Of a stretch of 28,789 bases of DNA, positions 8,645-16,440 are shown one piece after another. Numbering within the stretch: position 1 is the first letter of the stretch; each line of letters opens with the position of its first letter. Origin of the DNA: an uncultured Clostridia bacterium (lineage in GTDB: Bacteria > Bacillota > Clostridia > Christensenellales > Pumilibacteraceae). A program made the translations under genes and the position numbers. Where the stretch lies: positions 1 to 28,789 of the forward strand of contig CANQUR010000004.1 in assembly GCA_947627075.1 (NCBI GenBank), written 5' to 3'. Under the pieces are notes generated by a model. It was not told the origin of the DNA. It saw only the letters and a list, made by a program, of their open reading frames with translations, and searched no databases.

Positions 8645-11224
8645 ATGGAAAGAAAGAGAAATCTCACCGACGAAGAGATCAAGCATATAGACAATACAAA
8701 GCTCATCAAGGTACAAGTGTCCGACCAAATGAAAACGTCGTTTATCGCGTATGCCATGGCGGTAAATGTTTCGCGCGCCATACCCGACGTGCGAGACGGA
8801 CTTAAACCGGTGCACAGACGTATACTTTACGCGATGGGCGAACTAAATTTGTTCTCCGACAAGCCTTATCGTAAGTGCGCACGTATAGTCGGCGACGTGT
8901 TGGGTAAATTTCACCCGCACGGCGATTCGGCGGTATACGGAGCTTTGGTGCGACTTGCACAAGACTTTTCCATACGTCATCCTCTTGTGGACGGGCACGG
9001 CAATTTCGGCTCAGTGGACGGCGATCCACCGGCGGCTCAAAGGTATACCGAGGCAAGATTGAGCAAAATAGCGGGCGAAATGCTTCGCGATATAGATAAG
9101 GAAACGGTGGACTGGTATCCGAACTTCGATGATACGCTTATGCAGCCCACGGTTTTGCCGTCGAGATTCCCGAATTTGCTTGTAAACGGCAGTGACGGAA
9201 TAGCGGTAGGTATGGCGACGAACATTCCGCCGCACAATCTCGGCGAGGTAATAAACGGCGTAGTCGCATTGATCGACAATCCGGATATAACATCCGAGGA
9301 ACTTATGGAATATGTTCCGGCGCCTGACTATCCTACGGGCGGACTGCTAATGGGCAGAGCGGGGCTCAAACACGCATATCTTACGGGCAAGGGCAGTTTT
9401 ATCGCGCGCGCAAAGACCGAGATCGAAGAATTTCAATCCGGCGGACAGACAAGATATCGCATAGTAGTTACCGAGCTTCCGTATCAAGTCAACAAGGCAG
9501 AGCTTATAAAGCGTATAGCCGACCTTGTAAAAGATAAGCGCATAGAGGGAATTGCCGACGTAAAGGAAGAGTCGGACAGATTCGGTATGCGCGTAGTCAT
9601 CGACATAAAGCGTGACGCACAGGCGCAAGTTGTACTAAATACGTTGTTCAAGCTCACCGATCTGCAAGTTACGGGCGGAATAACCTTCCTTGCGCTTGTG
9701 GACGGCGAACCGAAGATACTCAATCTTAAAGAGATGCTCTATTACTATCTCGAGCATCAAAAGGACGTAATAGTAAGGCGCACGAGGTTCGACCTCGAAC
9801 GCGCACAAAAGCGCGCACACATAGTCGAGGGGCTTGTCATAGCGCAAAACAATATCGACAGAGTGGTCGAAATAATCAAGCAGAGCAAGGACAAGGTGGA
9901 GGCTTCCGAGAAGTTGCAAGCGGAATTTTTGCTTTCGGACGAGCAGACCAACGCCATTTTGGAAATGAAGCTGGGCAGACTTACCGCGCTCGAAGTGGAG
10001 AGCTTAAGGAAGGAGCTGGAAGAATTGCATTTGAGAATAGAAGATCTTCAAGACATTCTTGCAAAGCCGCAAAGAGTGCTCGACATTATCAAGACCGAGC
10101 TTATAGAAATAAAGGATACATACGACACGCCGAGGCGAACCGAACTTTGCCCCATATTCGACGAAATTGATATGGAGGACCTCATCGACAAGGAGGACGT
10201 CGTAGTATCGATGACTCACTTCGGCTATATCAAGCGATTGCCGGTGGACGAGTACAAGAGCCAGCATCGAGGCGGCAAGGGCATTACGGCTCATAAGCCC
10301 AAAGAGGACGACTTTGTCGAGAATATGTTCATAGCCAACACGCACGAACGGCTTTTGATGTTCAGCAATTTCGGCAGAGTGTACGCGATAAAGACGTATG
10401 AAGTGCCCGAGGCGGAACGAACCTCGCGCGGCAGAGCGATAGTCAATCTTTTGCAACTCGGCGAGGGCGAAAAGATCAATGCGGTCATACCCGTAAGAGG
10501 CTCCGAAGGCGGCTTCCTTATGATGGCGACAAAGCTGGGCTACGTCAAAAAGACTTCGACCGAGGAGTTCGATTCCATAAGAAGGGGCGGAAAGATAGCA
10601 ATAAGCCTTAACGAGGGCGACGAGCTTATTTCAGTACAGTTCACCCGAGGCAACGACGAAATATTGCTCGCTTCTTCGTCGGGCAAGTGCATAAGATTTG
10701 CCGAAACCGACGTTCGTGCCATGAGCCGCGACACCCAAGGCGTGCGCTCGATAAAGCTCGACGAGGACGAGGTGGTTGTGGACATGATAGTCATCGACCC
10801 GTCCAAGAAGGTGCTTACTATATCTTCGGCGGGCTACGGCAAACGCTCCGAGATTGAAGATTATCGTTTGCAGTCGCGAGCAGGCAAGGGCATAAAAGCG
10901 GGTAAGTTCAACGAGAACACGGGTAAACTCATCAACCTTAAACAAGTGGGCGAGAACGACGACATAATGATAATTTCCGATACAGGTGTAATAATCCGTA
11001 TGCAGGCGAGCGAGATCAGCTTGCTCGGACGCGATACGCAGGGCGTAAGAGTAATGCGCCTTAAAGACGGCGGAAACGTCGTGTGCGTTGCGGTGGTGGA
11101 ACATTCCGAAGAGGAAAGCGAAGCCGAAAATGCACAAGACGGATCGGGCGAATCGGTCGACAATAATGTCGATACGACCAATGAAACCGAATCGACAGCG
11201 ACCGAAACTTCCGAGGAAAATTGA
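8645..11224 (+). CDS. gyrA: DNA gyrase subunit A
   Basis: This 859-residue breakage-reunion subunit of DNA gyrase carries the catalytic tyrosine Y134, preceded by R133, in QRYTEARLS. The quinolone-determining region reads HPHGDSAVYGALVRLAQDF. The C-terminal beta-pinwheel has a GyrA-box-like QHRGGKG at about residue 540, which separates it from ParC. An acidic, low-complexity tail of about 35 residues (rich in E, S, T and N) ends the protein; such tails vary and can tune supercoiling. Ribosome site AGGAGGA overlaps the gyrB stop and the ATG follows 4 bp later, so the two are co-transcribed and probably translationally coupled. Two tandem terminators follow. Odd point: glycine occupies the position matching E. 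coli D87 (G99 here), where an acidic residue is usual. Confidence 0.97.
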   Translation: MERKRNLTDEEIKHIDNTKLIKVQVSDQMKTSFIAYAMAVNVSRAIPDVRDGLKPVHRRILYAMGELNLFSDKPYRKCARIVGDVLGKFHPHGDSAVYGALVRLAQDFSIRHPLVDGHGNFGSVDGDPPAAQRYTEARLSKIAGEMLRDIDKETVDWYPNFDDTLMQPTVLPSRFPNLLVNGSDGIAVGMATNIPPHNLGEVINGVVALIDNPDITSEELMEYVPAPDYPTGGLLMGRAGLKHAYLTGKGSFIARAKTEIEEFQSGGQTRYRIVVTELPYQVNKAELIKRIADLVKDKRIEGIADVKEESDRFGMRVVIDIKRDAQAQVVLNTLFKLTDLQVTGGITFLALVDGEPKILNLKEMLYYYLEHQKDVIVRRTRFDLERAQKRAHIVEGLVIAQNNIDRVVEIIKQSKDKVEASEKLQAEFLLSDEQTNAILEMKLGRLTALEVESLRKELEELHLRIEDLQDILAKPQRVLDIIKTELIEIKDTYDTPRRTELCPIFDEIDMEDLIDKEDVVVSMTHFGYIKRLPVDEYKSQHRGGKGITAHKPKEDDFVENMFIANTHERLLMFSNFGRVYAIKTYEVPEAERTSRGRAIVNLLQLGEGEKINAVIPVRGSEGGFLMMATKLGYVKKTSTEEFDSIRRGGKIAISLNEGDELISVQFTRGNDEILLASSSGKCIRFAETDVRAMSRDTQGVRSIKLDEDEVVVDMIVIDPSKKVLTISSAGYGKRSEIEDYRLQSRAGKGIKAGKFNENTGKLINLKQVGENDDIMIISDTGVIIRMQASEISLLGRDTQGVRVMRLKDGGNVVCVAVVEHSEEESEAENAQDGSGESVDNNVDTTNETESTATETSEEN

Positions 11225-11252
11225 GGCTAAAAGAACTTATAATTTGATTTAT

Positions 11253-11290
11253 GGCGTAACGATAAACCTTATCCGTTACGCCTTTTTTTT
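11253..11290 (+). terminator. Intrinsic terminator after gyrA
   Basis: The 9-bp stem GGCGTAACG (11253-11261) pairs with CGTTACGCC (11274-11282) and is followed by eight Ts. With one bulge the stem can extend through ATAA/TTAT. This is a textbook rho-independent terminator 28 bp past the gyrA stop. Confidence 0.93.
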
Positions 11291-11294
11291 CGAT

Positions 11295-11324
11295 AGCGAG
11301 TTCGTAGAGTCGGACTCGCTTTTT
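11295..11324 (+). terminator. Second tandem terminator after gyrA
   Basis: The 7-bp stem AGCGAGT (11295-11301) with ACTCGCT (11314-11320), 12-nt loop and a run of five Ts ending at 11324. It would act as a backup to the preceding terminator. No gene lies between here and the end of the minus-strand transporter gene at 11392. Confidence 0.6.
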
Positions 11325-11391
11325 GTAAAACGATCCCCGTCAAATAGAGAAATATTTGTGAATACGGTATGAACTTCGAGACTTTTATAAG

Positions 11392-12348
11392 TTATTCTTC
11401 TTTTATGTTATTTTTGAGTTTCATGCGGCGTATTACGGGCAGTAACAGCGCACAAAGGACATAATTGATCGCTATGACGATCATTTGCGGCGAACGTATT
11501 GTGAACAGATACACAAAGTAATTCATACCGTTATAGTACATAAGATAGAGCGCGTAAGCACCGATACCCATAGTGCACACTACGAGCGAGATCAACATGC
11601 CTATAAGCAGTTTGATATTATCGTGCTTTCCGCGGAAAAATTTGAAGATGAGCGCGGGCGCGAGCGGAAACAGCGCGTTCGCAAGCGCGGTAAGGGGATT
11701 TATACTGCCCCCCGTTGCTATGGTGAGCTGTCCGAGCAGATCGCCTATCACGGCGGTTATTACTCCGCCGATAGGACCGAGTACTATGCCCGAGAGCACC
11801 CAGGGAATATAAACGAAGGAAATTTTCATGGTCGGCGGACAAATTGCCGATATGGCGTTTCCTATCATTTTGAATATGACGCTCAAGGCGACAAAGGTCG
11901 CGGCATAAGTGATATATCTTGTGCTTTTTGTACCTTCGTTCGGCTTGTCATACAATTTGACAACGTTCAAACATATAAGTACGACTGCCATAACGGTGAT
12001 CGTTCCTATATATATAAGGTTGTTTGCAAGCGTAGCGGCGGTTATCTTCGACGCAAAGTAGGCTATAAGGATAACGGCTATCTCGCCGGTAAGCGCGTCG
12101 AGTATTATTTTTACGAGCAAACGCTCTCGCCTTACAAAGGCTATGGCGACTACGCTTACAGCTATGGATAGCGCTATCAAAAGCGCGATAGTCAGTACGG
12201 CATTTCCCGACAGCAGCATAATGCCGAGCGCGAAAAGACCTAATGCCAAAAAAGAAACAAAAATCAGCGCAATGGTATTGCGAATAAGTACCCAATTGCG
12301 CTGCTTGCAAGCTTTCGGAGTTGCAATTTCCTGTTGAGATTTGCTCAA
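11392..12348 (-). CDS. ECF transporter S-component, folate family-like, with extra N-terminal membrane region
   Basis: The C-terminal half (about residues 145-318) matches folate-type (FolT-like) S-components of ECF vitamin transporters. It has TMKISFVYIPWVLSGIVLGP, then GGVITAVIGDLLGQL and GSINPLTALANALFPLAPA. The S-component binds the vitamin and uses a shared EcfA-EcfA'-EcfT module, which is not in this window. The first ~140 residues add about four hydrophobic helices not normally present in S-components of about 170-200 residues. Start choice: a TTG at 12348 has a perfect GGAGGG (12361-12356) 7 bp upstream and gives 318 residues. The ATG at 12363 would give 323 residues but lacks a ribosome site. 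Folate uptake would fit the folate-dependent histidine pathway (inference). The substrate could also be another vitamin. Confidence 0.82.
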   Translation of the reverse strand: MSKSQQEIATPKACKQRNWVLIRNTIALIFVSFLALGLFALGIMLLSGNAVLTIALLIALSIAVSVVAIAFVRRERLLVKIILDALTGEIAVILIAYFASKITAATLANNLIYIGTITVMAVVLICLNVVKLYDKPNEGTKSTRYITYAATFVALSVIFKMIGNAISAICPPTMKISFVYIPWVLSGIVLGPIGGVITAVIGDLLGQLTIATGGSINPLTALANALFPLAPALIFKFFRGKHDNIKLLIGMLISLVVCTMGIGAYALYLMYYNGMNYFVYLFTIRSPQMIVIAINYVLCALLLPVIRRMKLKNNIKEE

Positions 12349-12381
12349 TGTTGGGCCCTCCATATATTGAATTGTAAAGCG

Positions 12382-12410
12382 ATTATATCATGAAACTCTT
12401 TATAAATCAA
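12382..12410 (-). promoter_or_regulatory. Promoter for the FolT-like gene
   Basis: On the minus strand, -35 TTGATT (12410-12405) and an extended -10 TGATATAAT (core TATAAT 12387-12382) are separated by 17 bp. The start point would be near 12375, about 27 nt before the TTG start. The -35 box overlaps the stop codon of the upstream flippase gene, so the transporter can be expressed independently of it. Confidence 0.7.
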
Positions 12411-13903
12411 GCGTTATTGACGCGTTTTTCTTTTTTGTTGAAAAAATATTCTATTTTCAGCGTTCCGAACAAAAAACAACCCGCCGTCATGAACAAAACT
12501 CCGACTGCGGCACTAATCGCTATTCTAAACAGGGCGGGCAGAGGCAGTATAGCATATAGCCACTTTACGACAAAGAAAGCCGGCGCTATCAAGGCGGCTG
12601 TTTTTAGGGCGGCGAACAAAAAGTCGAGTTTGAACTTTGCGATCTTTCGCATTGCTATAATATTCAAAGCGGATGAGAGCGTAAAACTTATGCCCATGCC
12701 CACTGCGAGCAATTCTATTGTAAAGCGTTTTCCCGAAATAAAAATGAAGGCAAAAAGCGCGATCGAGCCGATTATGTAGTTTATGAGCGCTTTAAGTTCG
12801 AGTTCGAGCGAATTCATCATGGACGAGGTGATATTTTCAACGGCAATGGGAACCATGAGCCATGCCGAAAAGGCGAGAAACTTGCCCGCGTCAGCATTGT
12901 CATACAAAAATACGCCTATATCCGTACCTATTGCCGCAAAGACGGGTATAAAAATGCCGCCCAGCACTATGGCCACGGAAATTGCGCGACTTATCTGCAT
13001 TTTCACGCTCGAATCGTTTTTTACCGCGACCGCCCGCGATAAGGTGGGGATCATGACAAATGCCATAGAGCCTACGAATGTGAGCGGGATATATAACAGA
13101 GGGAGCGCCATGCCCACACTGTATCCGTATATGTACATTGCTTCGCTGTTGCTTTTTCCCAACCCCATAAGGATAAACGGAACGGCTATGCTCGTAAGCG
13201 AGGCGATAAGGCTACTTGCCGCGCGGGACAGCGTTACGGGTGTACTGCTTTTTATAAGCGGTTTGATTTCACCTTTCGGAGACATCAGCCTTCCGCCATG
13301 CTTTATGTAAACTGCGACGCACGCGCTCGCGCTTATAAGGCAGGCGAGCGACATGGACAGCGCGGTGGACATTATTTTGTCGAAGCCGAATACGAACAAG
13401 AGAATACAAATAACTATGCGGCATATTTGCTCGATGAGTTCGAGAATACTTACGATCGTATATTTTTGTCTGCCCCACAGGTTGCCTCGGAACGCCGAAT
13501 ATACGGACGAAAAGAGAAGGGACGGGAGCATCAAGAGTACGAGAGTCATGCTCAAAGGATCGGCAAACATTTGCGCAATCAAGCCGCGCAACAGCACTAT
13601 CGCGACTATTATGCCTATCGAGATCGTGACGCCGAGAATGAGCGCCGCCGTAGATATCGTATATTCCTCGCATAGATCGCTTTTTTCGGCGCGGCATTTT
13701 GCGGTGCGTTTGCTCACGATCAGCGGAATGCCGCTCGTAGTAAGGGTGAGAAGTACCATAAAGAATGAAAATGCCACTTGATATATTCCGAGCAGCGTTG
13801 CGCCGAGTTCGCGTGAAAGGTAAATTTTGAATACGAAGCCGAGTAGCCTTTCCAAAAACGTAAAAGCCGAAAGGGTAAAGATCGATCTTACTATAGTTTT
13901 CAT
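12407..13903 (-). CDS. SpoVB/MurJ-superfamily polysaccharide (lipid) flippase
   Basis: This 498-residue polytopic membrane protein is of the MOP exporter superfamily, oligosaccharide/SpoVB-like branch. It begins FLERLLGFVFKIYLSRELGA, then LGIYQVAFSFF, typical of the first helices of SpoVB/YtgP-type proteins. A later segment has PLLYIPLTFVGSMAFVMIPTLSRA. About 12-14 helices are expected. Relatives move lipid-linked precursors across the membrane; SpoVB acts in spore cortex formation and related proteins act in wall or capsule synthesis. I cannot tell which applies here. There is no ribosome site before the ATG, and an in-frame stop lies just upstream. A possible -10 (TATATT) about 17 nt before the ATG suggests a very short or absent leader. 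Downstream, the FolT-like gene has its own promoter. Confidence 0.85.
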   Translation of the reverse strand: MKTIVRSIFTLSAFTFLERLLGFVFKIYLSRELGATLLGIYQVAFSFFMVLLTLTTSGIPLIVSKRTAKCRAEKSDLCEEYTISTAALILGVTISIGIIVAIVLLRGLIAQMFADPLSMTLVLLMLPSLLFSSVYSAFRGNLWGRQKYTIVSILELIEQICRIVICILLFVFGFDKIMSTALSMSLACLISASACVAVYIKHGGRLMSPKGEIKPLIKSSTPVTLSRAASSLIASLTSIAVPFILMGLGKSNSEAMYIYGYSVGMALPLLYIPLTFVGSMAFVMIPTLSRAVAVKNDSSVKMQISRAISVAIVLGGIFIPVFAAIGTDIGVFLYDNADAGKFLAFSAWLMVPIAVENITSSMMNSLELELKALINYIIGSIALFAFIFISGKRFTIELLAVGMGISFTLSSALNIIAMRKIAKFKLDFLFAALKTAALIAPAFFVVKWLYAILPLPALFRIAISAAVGVLFMTAGCFLFGTLKIEYFFNKKEKRVNNA

Positions 13904-13964
13904 ACTATAAAATATTCATAAATATATGGTTTCATGAATACATAGACCAATGCGCAAAGCGATA

Positions 13965-13993
13965 TTGACAATTTTCATGTTAAATGATATAAT
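13965..13993 (+). promoter_or_regulatory. Consensus sigma-70 promoter upstream of the hairpin array
   Basis: Perfect TTGACA (13965-13970) and TATAAT (13988-13993) with a 17-bp spacer and a TGn extension. Predicted start is close to 14000, exactly where the first hairpin begins. It lies about 155 bp before the lipoprotein ATG, far enough to leave a long structured leader or a separate small RNA. Confidence 0.88.
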
Positions 13994-13999
13994 ACAAAC

Positions 14000-14115
14000 A
14001 GAAATGCTTGCATGCAAGGGCATTTCTGCGACGTAGATGAGCAGAAAACATTTTACGAAGGTAAAATGAAAGCAACTGAAAGTTGCGAATAAAAATCTTT
14101 GATTTTTATAGTTTT
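14000..14115 (+). ncRNA. Candidate structured small RNA or 5' leader with five hairpins
   Basis: Five hairpins occur one after another. H1: AGAAATGC/GCATTTCT (14000-14027), with a palindromic interior. H2: TCTGC/GCAGA (14025-14045), sharing bases with H1. H3: CATTTTAC/GTAAAATG with loop GAAG (14049-14068). H4: GCAACT/AGTTGC with loop GAA (14072-14086). H5: ATAAAAATC/GATTTTTAT with loop TTT (14089-14109), followed by AGTTTT, which could be a weak terminator. A consensus promoter fires into the array, and a second promoter overlaps H5 and serves the next gene, so the array may be a free-standing RNA of about 115 nt. I see no open frame with a ribosome site in it and do not recognise an RNA family. 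Confidence 0.5.
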
Positions 14116-14127
14116 CAATGTTATAAT
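14099..14127 (+). promoter_or_regulatory. Proximal promoter of the lipoprotein gene
   Basis: TTGATT (14099-14104) and TATAAT (14122-14127) are 17 bp apart, with a TG extension (TGTTATAAT). The -35 lies inside the loop and 3' arm of hairpin H5. Predicted start is near 14134, just before the ribosome site AAAGGAGA and the ATG at 14148. Confidence 0.65.
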
Positions 14128-14147
14128 AGCATAGAAAGGAGATATTT

Positions 14148-15221
14148 ATGAAATTTTGTAAAATCATTTTATTTTCGCTTTTGACGCTCTGCGTTATACC
14201 TCTTTCGGCTTGTCAAGGCAATGCAAAAATAAATGTATATAGCAGATTCGATCAAATAAGCTGGCAACTACAGACAAGTTCGGTGCGAGTGGGCGATGAG
14301 ATAAGGCTCGATGTGAAAATAGAAGACGGCTACGAGGGTGAAATAGGTGTTTATGTAAATGGCAAAAAGGCGAGCTTAAAGAATGGCATGTATACTTTTG
14401 TTGCGCAAGATGTCAACAATGTGGAAATAGACGGAGATATTTTCGAATCCATAAAAAAAGTGGAGTTTCCTCATAAAACGATTCATTACAAACAGGATTT
14501 CACCGAAGTGAACGACAGTTTGACGGTGTATTACGAGACAGGCAGACGCGAGACGATCAAGGACTATGAGGTGTCATCTTATCCTAATTCCATACAAGAG
14601 CAGAGGATCGTTCTGACCTTTATCGGCGGATATCACGAATACAAATATGCCGATTCGATAGCAGTTGTAGACGACGAGGGATATTTGCAATATGTCAAGG
14701 ATCGCTTTTCGGCGGCGATTGAACGTGACGGAGTCGATGCTCTGCTTGTTTCGAATTTATTTTATACGGCATGCGAGACGGACGGGATTTTTTATTACGA
14801 GGATGAAGGACAACGCGTTTGGATACGCGACGACGGCATGGGATATGTCGCTTTGAAGGGGCAAAACGAGTACCTGTCTCATAAATTCGACAACATGAAA
14901 GAAGCGTATATTGGCATCAAACCCTATATGCCGAGATTGCAATTCAACGTAAAGGAATCCGCCTCTGCCACTTACGGCGATTTGATAAACAAGCTGGACT
15001 TTGCGACATTGACATCGGACGAGTCCGAAAACGTGATATTATCGCAAGGAACGGCATCGGACCGAGATGGGACGTATGACTTTATTATGGACAAGTCGCT
15101 GGAGTTCTTGGTGGCGTTCGGAGACGGTACTGTGGATTCAAGCGTAACTATAAATTCTGAGCCTTATGTGCCCGCTTTGCCGGACGTTCAATGGAAGGAA
15201 TTCGTAGACGAAAATGGGTAG
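14148..15221 (+). CDS. Putative lipoprotein with Ig-like region
   Basis: This is a 357-residue secreted lipoprotein of unknown function. A signal peptide occupies residues 1-21 with lipobox L19-S-A-C22, so Cys22 should be lipidated and anchored to the outer face of the membrane. About residues 105-165 (YYETGRRETIKDYEVSSYP) look like a bacterial Ig-like (Big_3-type) domain, of the kind that senses or binds wall or surface polymers. The rest is acidic and aromatic-rich with no motif I recognise. The start is secure: AAAGGAGA lies 6 bp upstream and two promoters precede it, one carrying the hairpin array. The stop lies 8 bp inside the ogt gene, so the two are co-transcribed although their functions seem unrelated. 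Confidence 0.8.
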   Translation: MKFCKIILFSLLTLCVIPLSACQGNAKINVYSRFDQISWQLQTSSVRVGDEIRLDVKIEDGYEGEIGVYVNGKKASLKNGMYTFVAQDVNNVEIDGDIFESIKKVEFPHKTIHYKQDFTEVNDSLTVYYETGRRETIKDYEVSSYPNSIQEQRIVLTFIGGYHEYKYADSIAVVDDEGYLQYVKDRFSAAIERDGVDALLVSNLFYTACETDGIFYYEDEGQRVWIRDDGMGYVALKGQNEYLSHKFDNMKEAYIGIKPYMPRLQFNVKESASATYGDLINKLDFATLTSDESENVILSQGTASDRDGTYDFIMDKSLEFLVAFGDGTVDSSVTINSEPYVPALPDVQWKEFVDENG

Positions 15222-15687
15222 AGATATTTTCCATTCTCCCATAGGAACTTTTGAGATCGTTACATGCGACGGGGCGCTCGTTTCGATCGCGGCAGTAAGT
15301 CAAATGGGAGGACCTAAACAAGTAAACTTGAATTTATCGCCCGATCGCTTGACGGACGAAGTAAAACGTCAACTCGATATGTATTTCGAAGGAAAACTCA
15401 AAGATTTCGATTTGCCTATAAAATTCAACGGAAAAGGATTTTGCTTGAAAGTGTGGGAGAATATAAGGCGCATACCGTACGGCAAAACTATTACATACGG
15501 TTCTCTTGCGTTTATGTCTGGTAGTCCGAAAGCCTATCGCAGCGCGGGAAGTTGCACGGGCAAGAATCCCATTCCGATCGTAGTTCCTTGTCACAGAGTA
15601 GTGGCAAAAAACGGACAGGGAGGATTCGGGCTCGGACCCAAAGCCAAAAAATTTTTGCTCGACCTTGAAAGAAAAAATTCCGAATAA
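15214..15687 (+). CDS. ogt: Methylated-DNA--protein-cysteine methyltransferase
   Basis: This 157-residue suicide DNA-repair protein transfers the methyl group of O6-methylguanine to its own cysteine. The diagnostic motif IPIVVPCHRV holds the acceptor C126. IPYGKTITYGSLA marks the helix-turn-helix DNA-binding region, and a short N-terminal domain begins SPIGTFEIV. The length is that of the short Ogt/MGMT type without the Ada regulatory domain. The start overlaps the lipoprotein gene by 8 bp with no strong ribosome site, suggesting translation by re-initiation. A terminator follows immediately. The symbol ogt is used for the family; it could equally be named mgmt or adaB. Confidence 0.93.
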   Translation: MGRDIFHSPIGTFEIVTCDGALVSIAAVSQMGGPKQVNLNLSPDRLTDEVKRQLDMYFEGKLKDFDLPIKFNGKGFCLKVWENIRRIPYGKTITYGSLAFMSGSPKAYRSAGSCTGKNPIPIVVPCHRVVAKNGQGGFGLGPKAKKFLLDLERKNSE

Positions 15688-15716
15688 ATGCAAGTGTCTG
15701 TTGGTTGCGTTTTTTT
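15687..15716 (+). terminator. Intrinsic terminator after ogt
   Basis: The stem AATGCAA (15687-15693) pairs with TTGCGTT (15705-15711, one wobble pair) around an 11-nt loop and continues into a T run to 15716. It starts on the last base of the ogt stop. The next ~150 bp to the tRNA promoter are AT-rich with nothing I recognise. Confidence 0.6.
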
Positions 15717-15866
15717 GCAACATATTTTAACGAATTCCAAATGATGTTTTTGCCGAGATTTTTAAGTGATTCAGCAATGTGCTTTTATTCGAGTTCTTCC
15801 CGCATTTTTCGCATTGGCATAAGATACAAAAAATAAGGCTTTCTCCGTTTTTTCAGTAAAAACTAC

Positions 15867-15895
15867 TTGACAACCTCATTGTGATATGCTATACT
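15867..15895 (+). promoter_or_regulatory. Promoter of tRNA-fMet
   Basis: TTGACA (15867-15872) and TATACT (15890-15895) with a 17-bp spacer and TGn extension. Predicted start is about 15902, a few bases before the mature tRNA 5' end at 15909. Confidence 0.87.
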
Positions 15896-15908
15896 ATATT
15901 TCCATTGA

Positions 15909-15984
<76 letters not shown>

Positions 15985-16019
15985 TTTTTTATTGTAGACA
16001 AAAAAGATGTTCTACAAAA

Positions 16020-16053
16020 TAAGGGACTTGGAATGAAAATTCCAAGTCCCTTA
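16020..16053. repeat. Perfect 15-bp hairpin with GAAA tetraloop downstream of tRNA-fMet
   Basis: A 15-base arm from 16020 (TAAGGGACTTGGAAT) is followed by loop GAAA and then its perfect complement to 16053. The plus strand has no T run after it, while the minus strand continues into TTTTG. It may work as a transcript end or processing structure for the tRNA, or as a minus-strand terminator. No gene is visible between 15985 and 16440. Confidence 0.75.
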
Positions 16054-16128
16054 TACAATATATTGCGGTTTATCTAATAATCAATAATCTTTTATTTCAA
16101 AGATGTAAAACGGGCGAATTCAATAACC

Positions 16129-16169
16129 GCAGGACTCGAACCGACAAAATTGGAAAGTCCTGTTTTTTT
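16129..16169 (+). terminator. Terminator-like hairpin containing an inverted tRNA T-arm remnant
   Basis: CAGGACT (16130-16136) pairs with AGTCCTG (16156-16162) across a 19-nt loop, followed by seven Ts. The 5' arm lies in GCAGGACTCGAAC (16129-16141), the reverse complement of a tRNA T-arm sequence. It matches the T-arm of the nearby tRNA-fMet (15961-15973) at 12 of 13 positions. It may be a tRNA remnant or attachment-site scar. AT-rich sequence with no gene follows to 16345. Confidence 0.5.
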
Positions 16170-16345
16170 GCAGACAAAAAGAGAACCGTTTTATAATATT
16201 TCAAGTTTTCCATTATACTCATTTTCAGAAGTAACTAAAATAGGAATTAAAAGAGATTTTGTAGTCATTTTAGGCTATAGGAGGACGTAATTAGCGACAA
16301 AAGGCAGAAAAAGTAAAAAATTATCGAAAAAAGGTATCATTTTGA

Positions 16346-16374
16346 TTGACAAACAAAGGTAGGCGATATATAAT
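16346..16374 (+). promoter_or_regulatory. Consensus promoter of the small unknown gene
   Basis: Perfect TTGACA (16346-16351) and TATAAT (16369-16374) at 17-bp spacing. The start would be near 16381, giving a leader of about 60 nt with GGAG 9 bp before the ATG at 16441. Confidence 0.85.
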
Positions 16375-16440
16375 CATTAAAAAGAAATTCATTTCAAAAA
16401 TTGCAGTAATTGATTATAAACATTTACGGAGATCTTTATA

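Noticed and set aside
14000..14115. Guanidine-II (mini-ykkC) or other known riboswitch
   Set aside because: Hairpins are present but the paired ACGR loops are not, and no other family signature fits.
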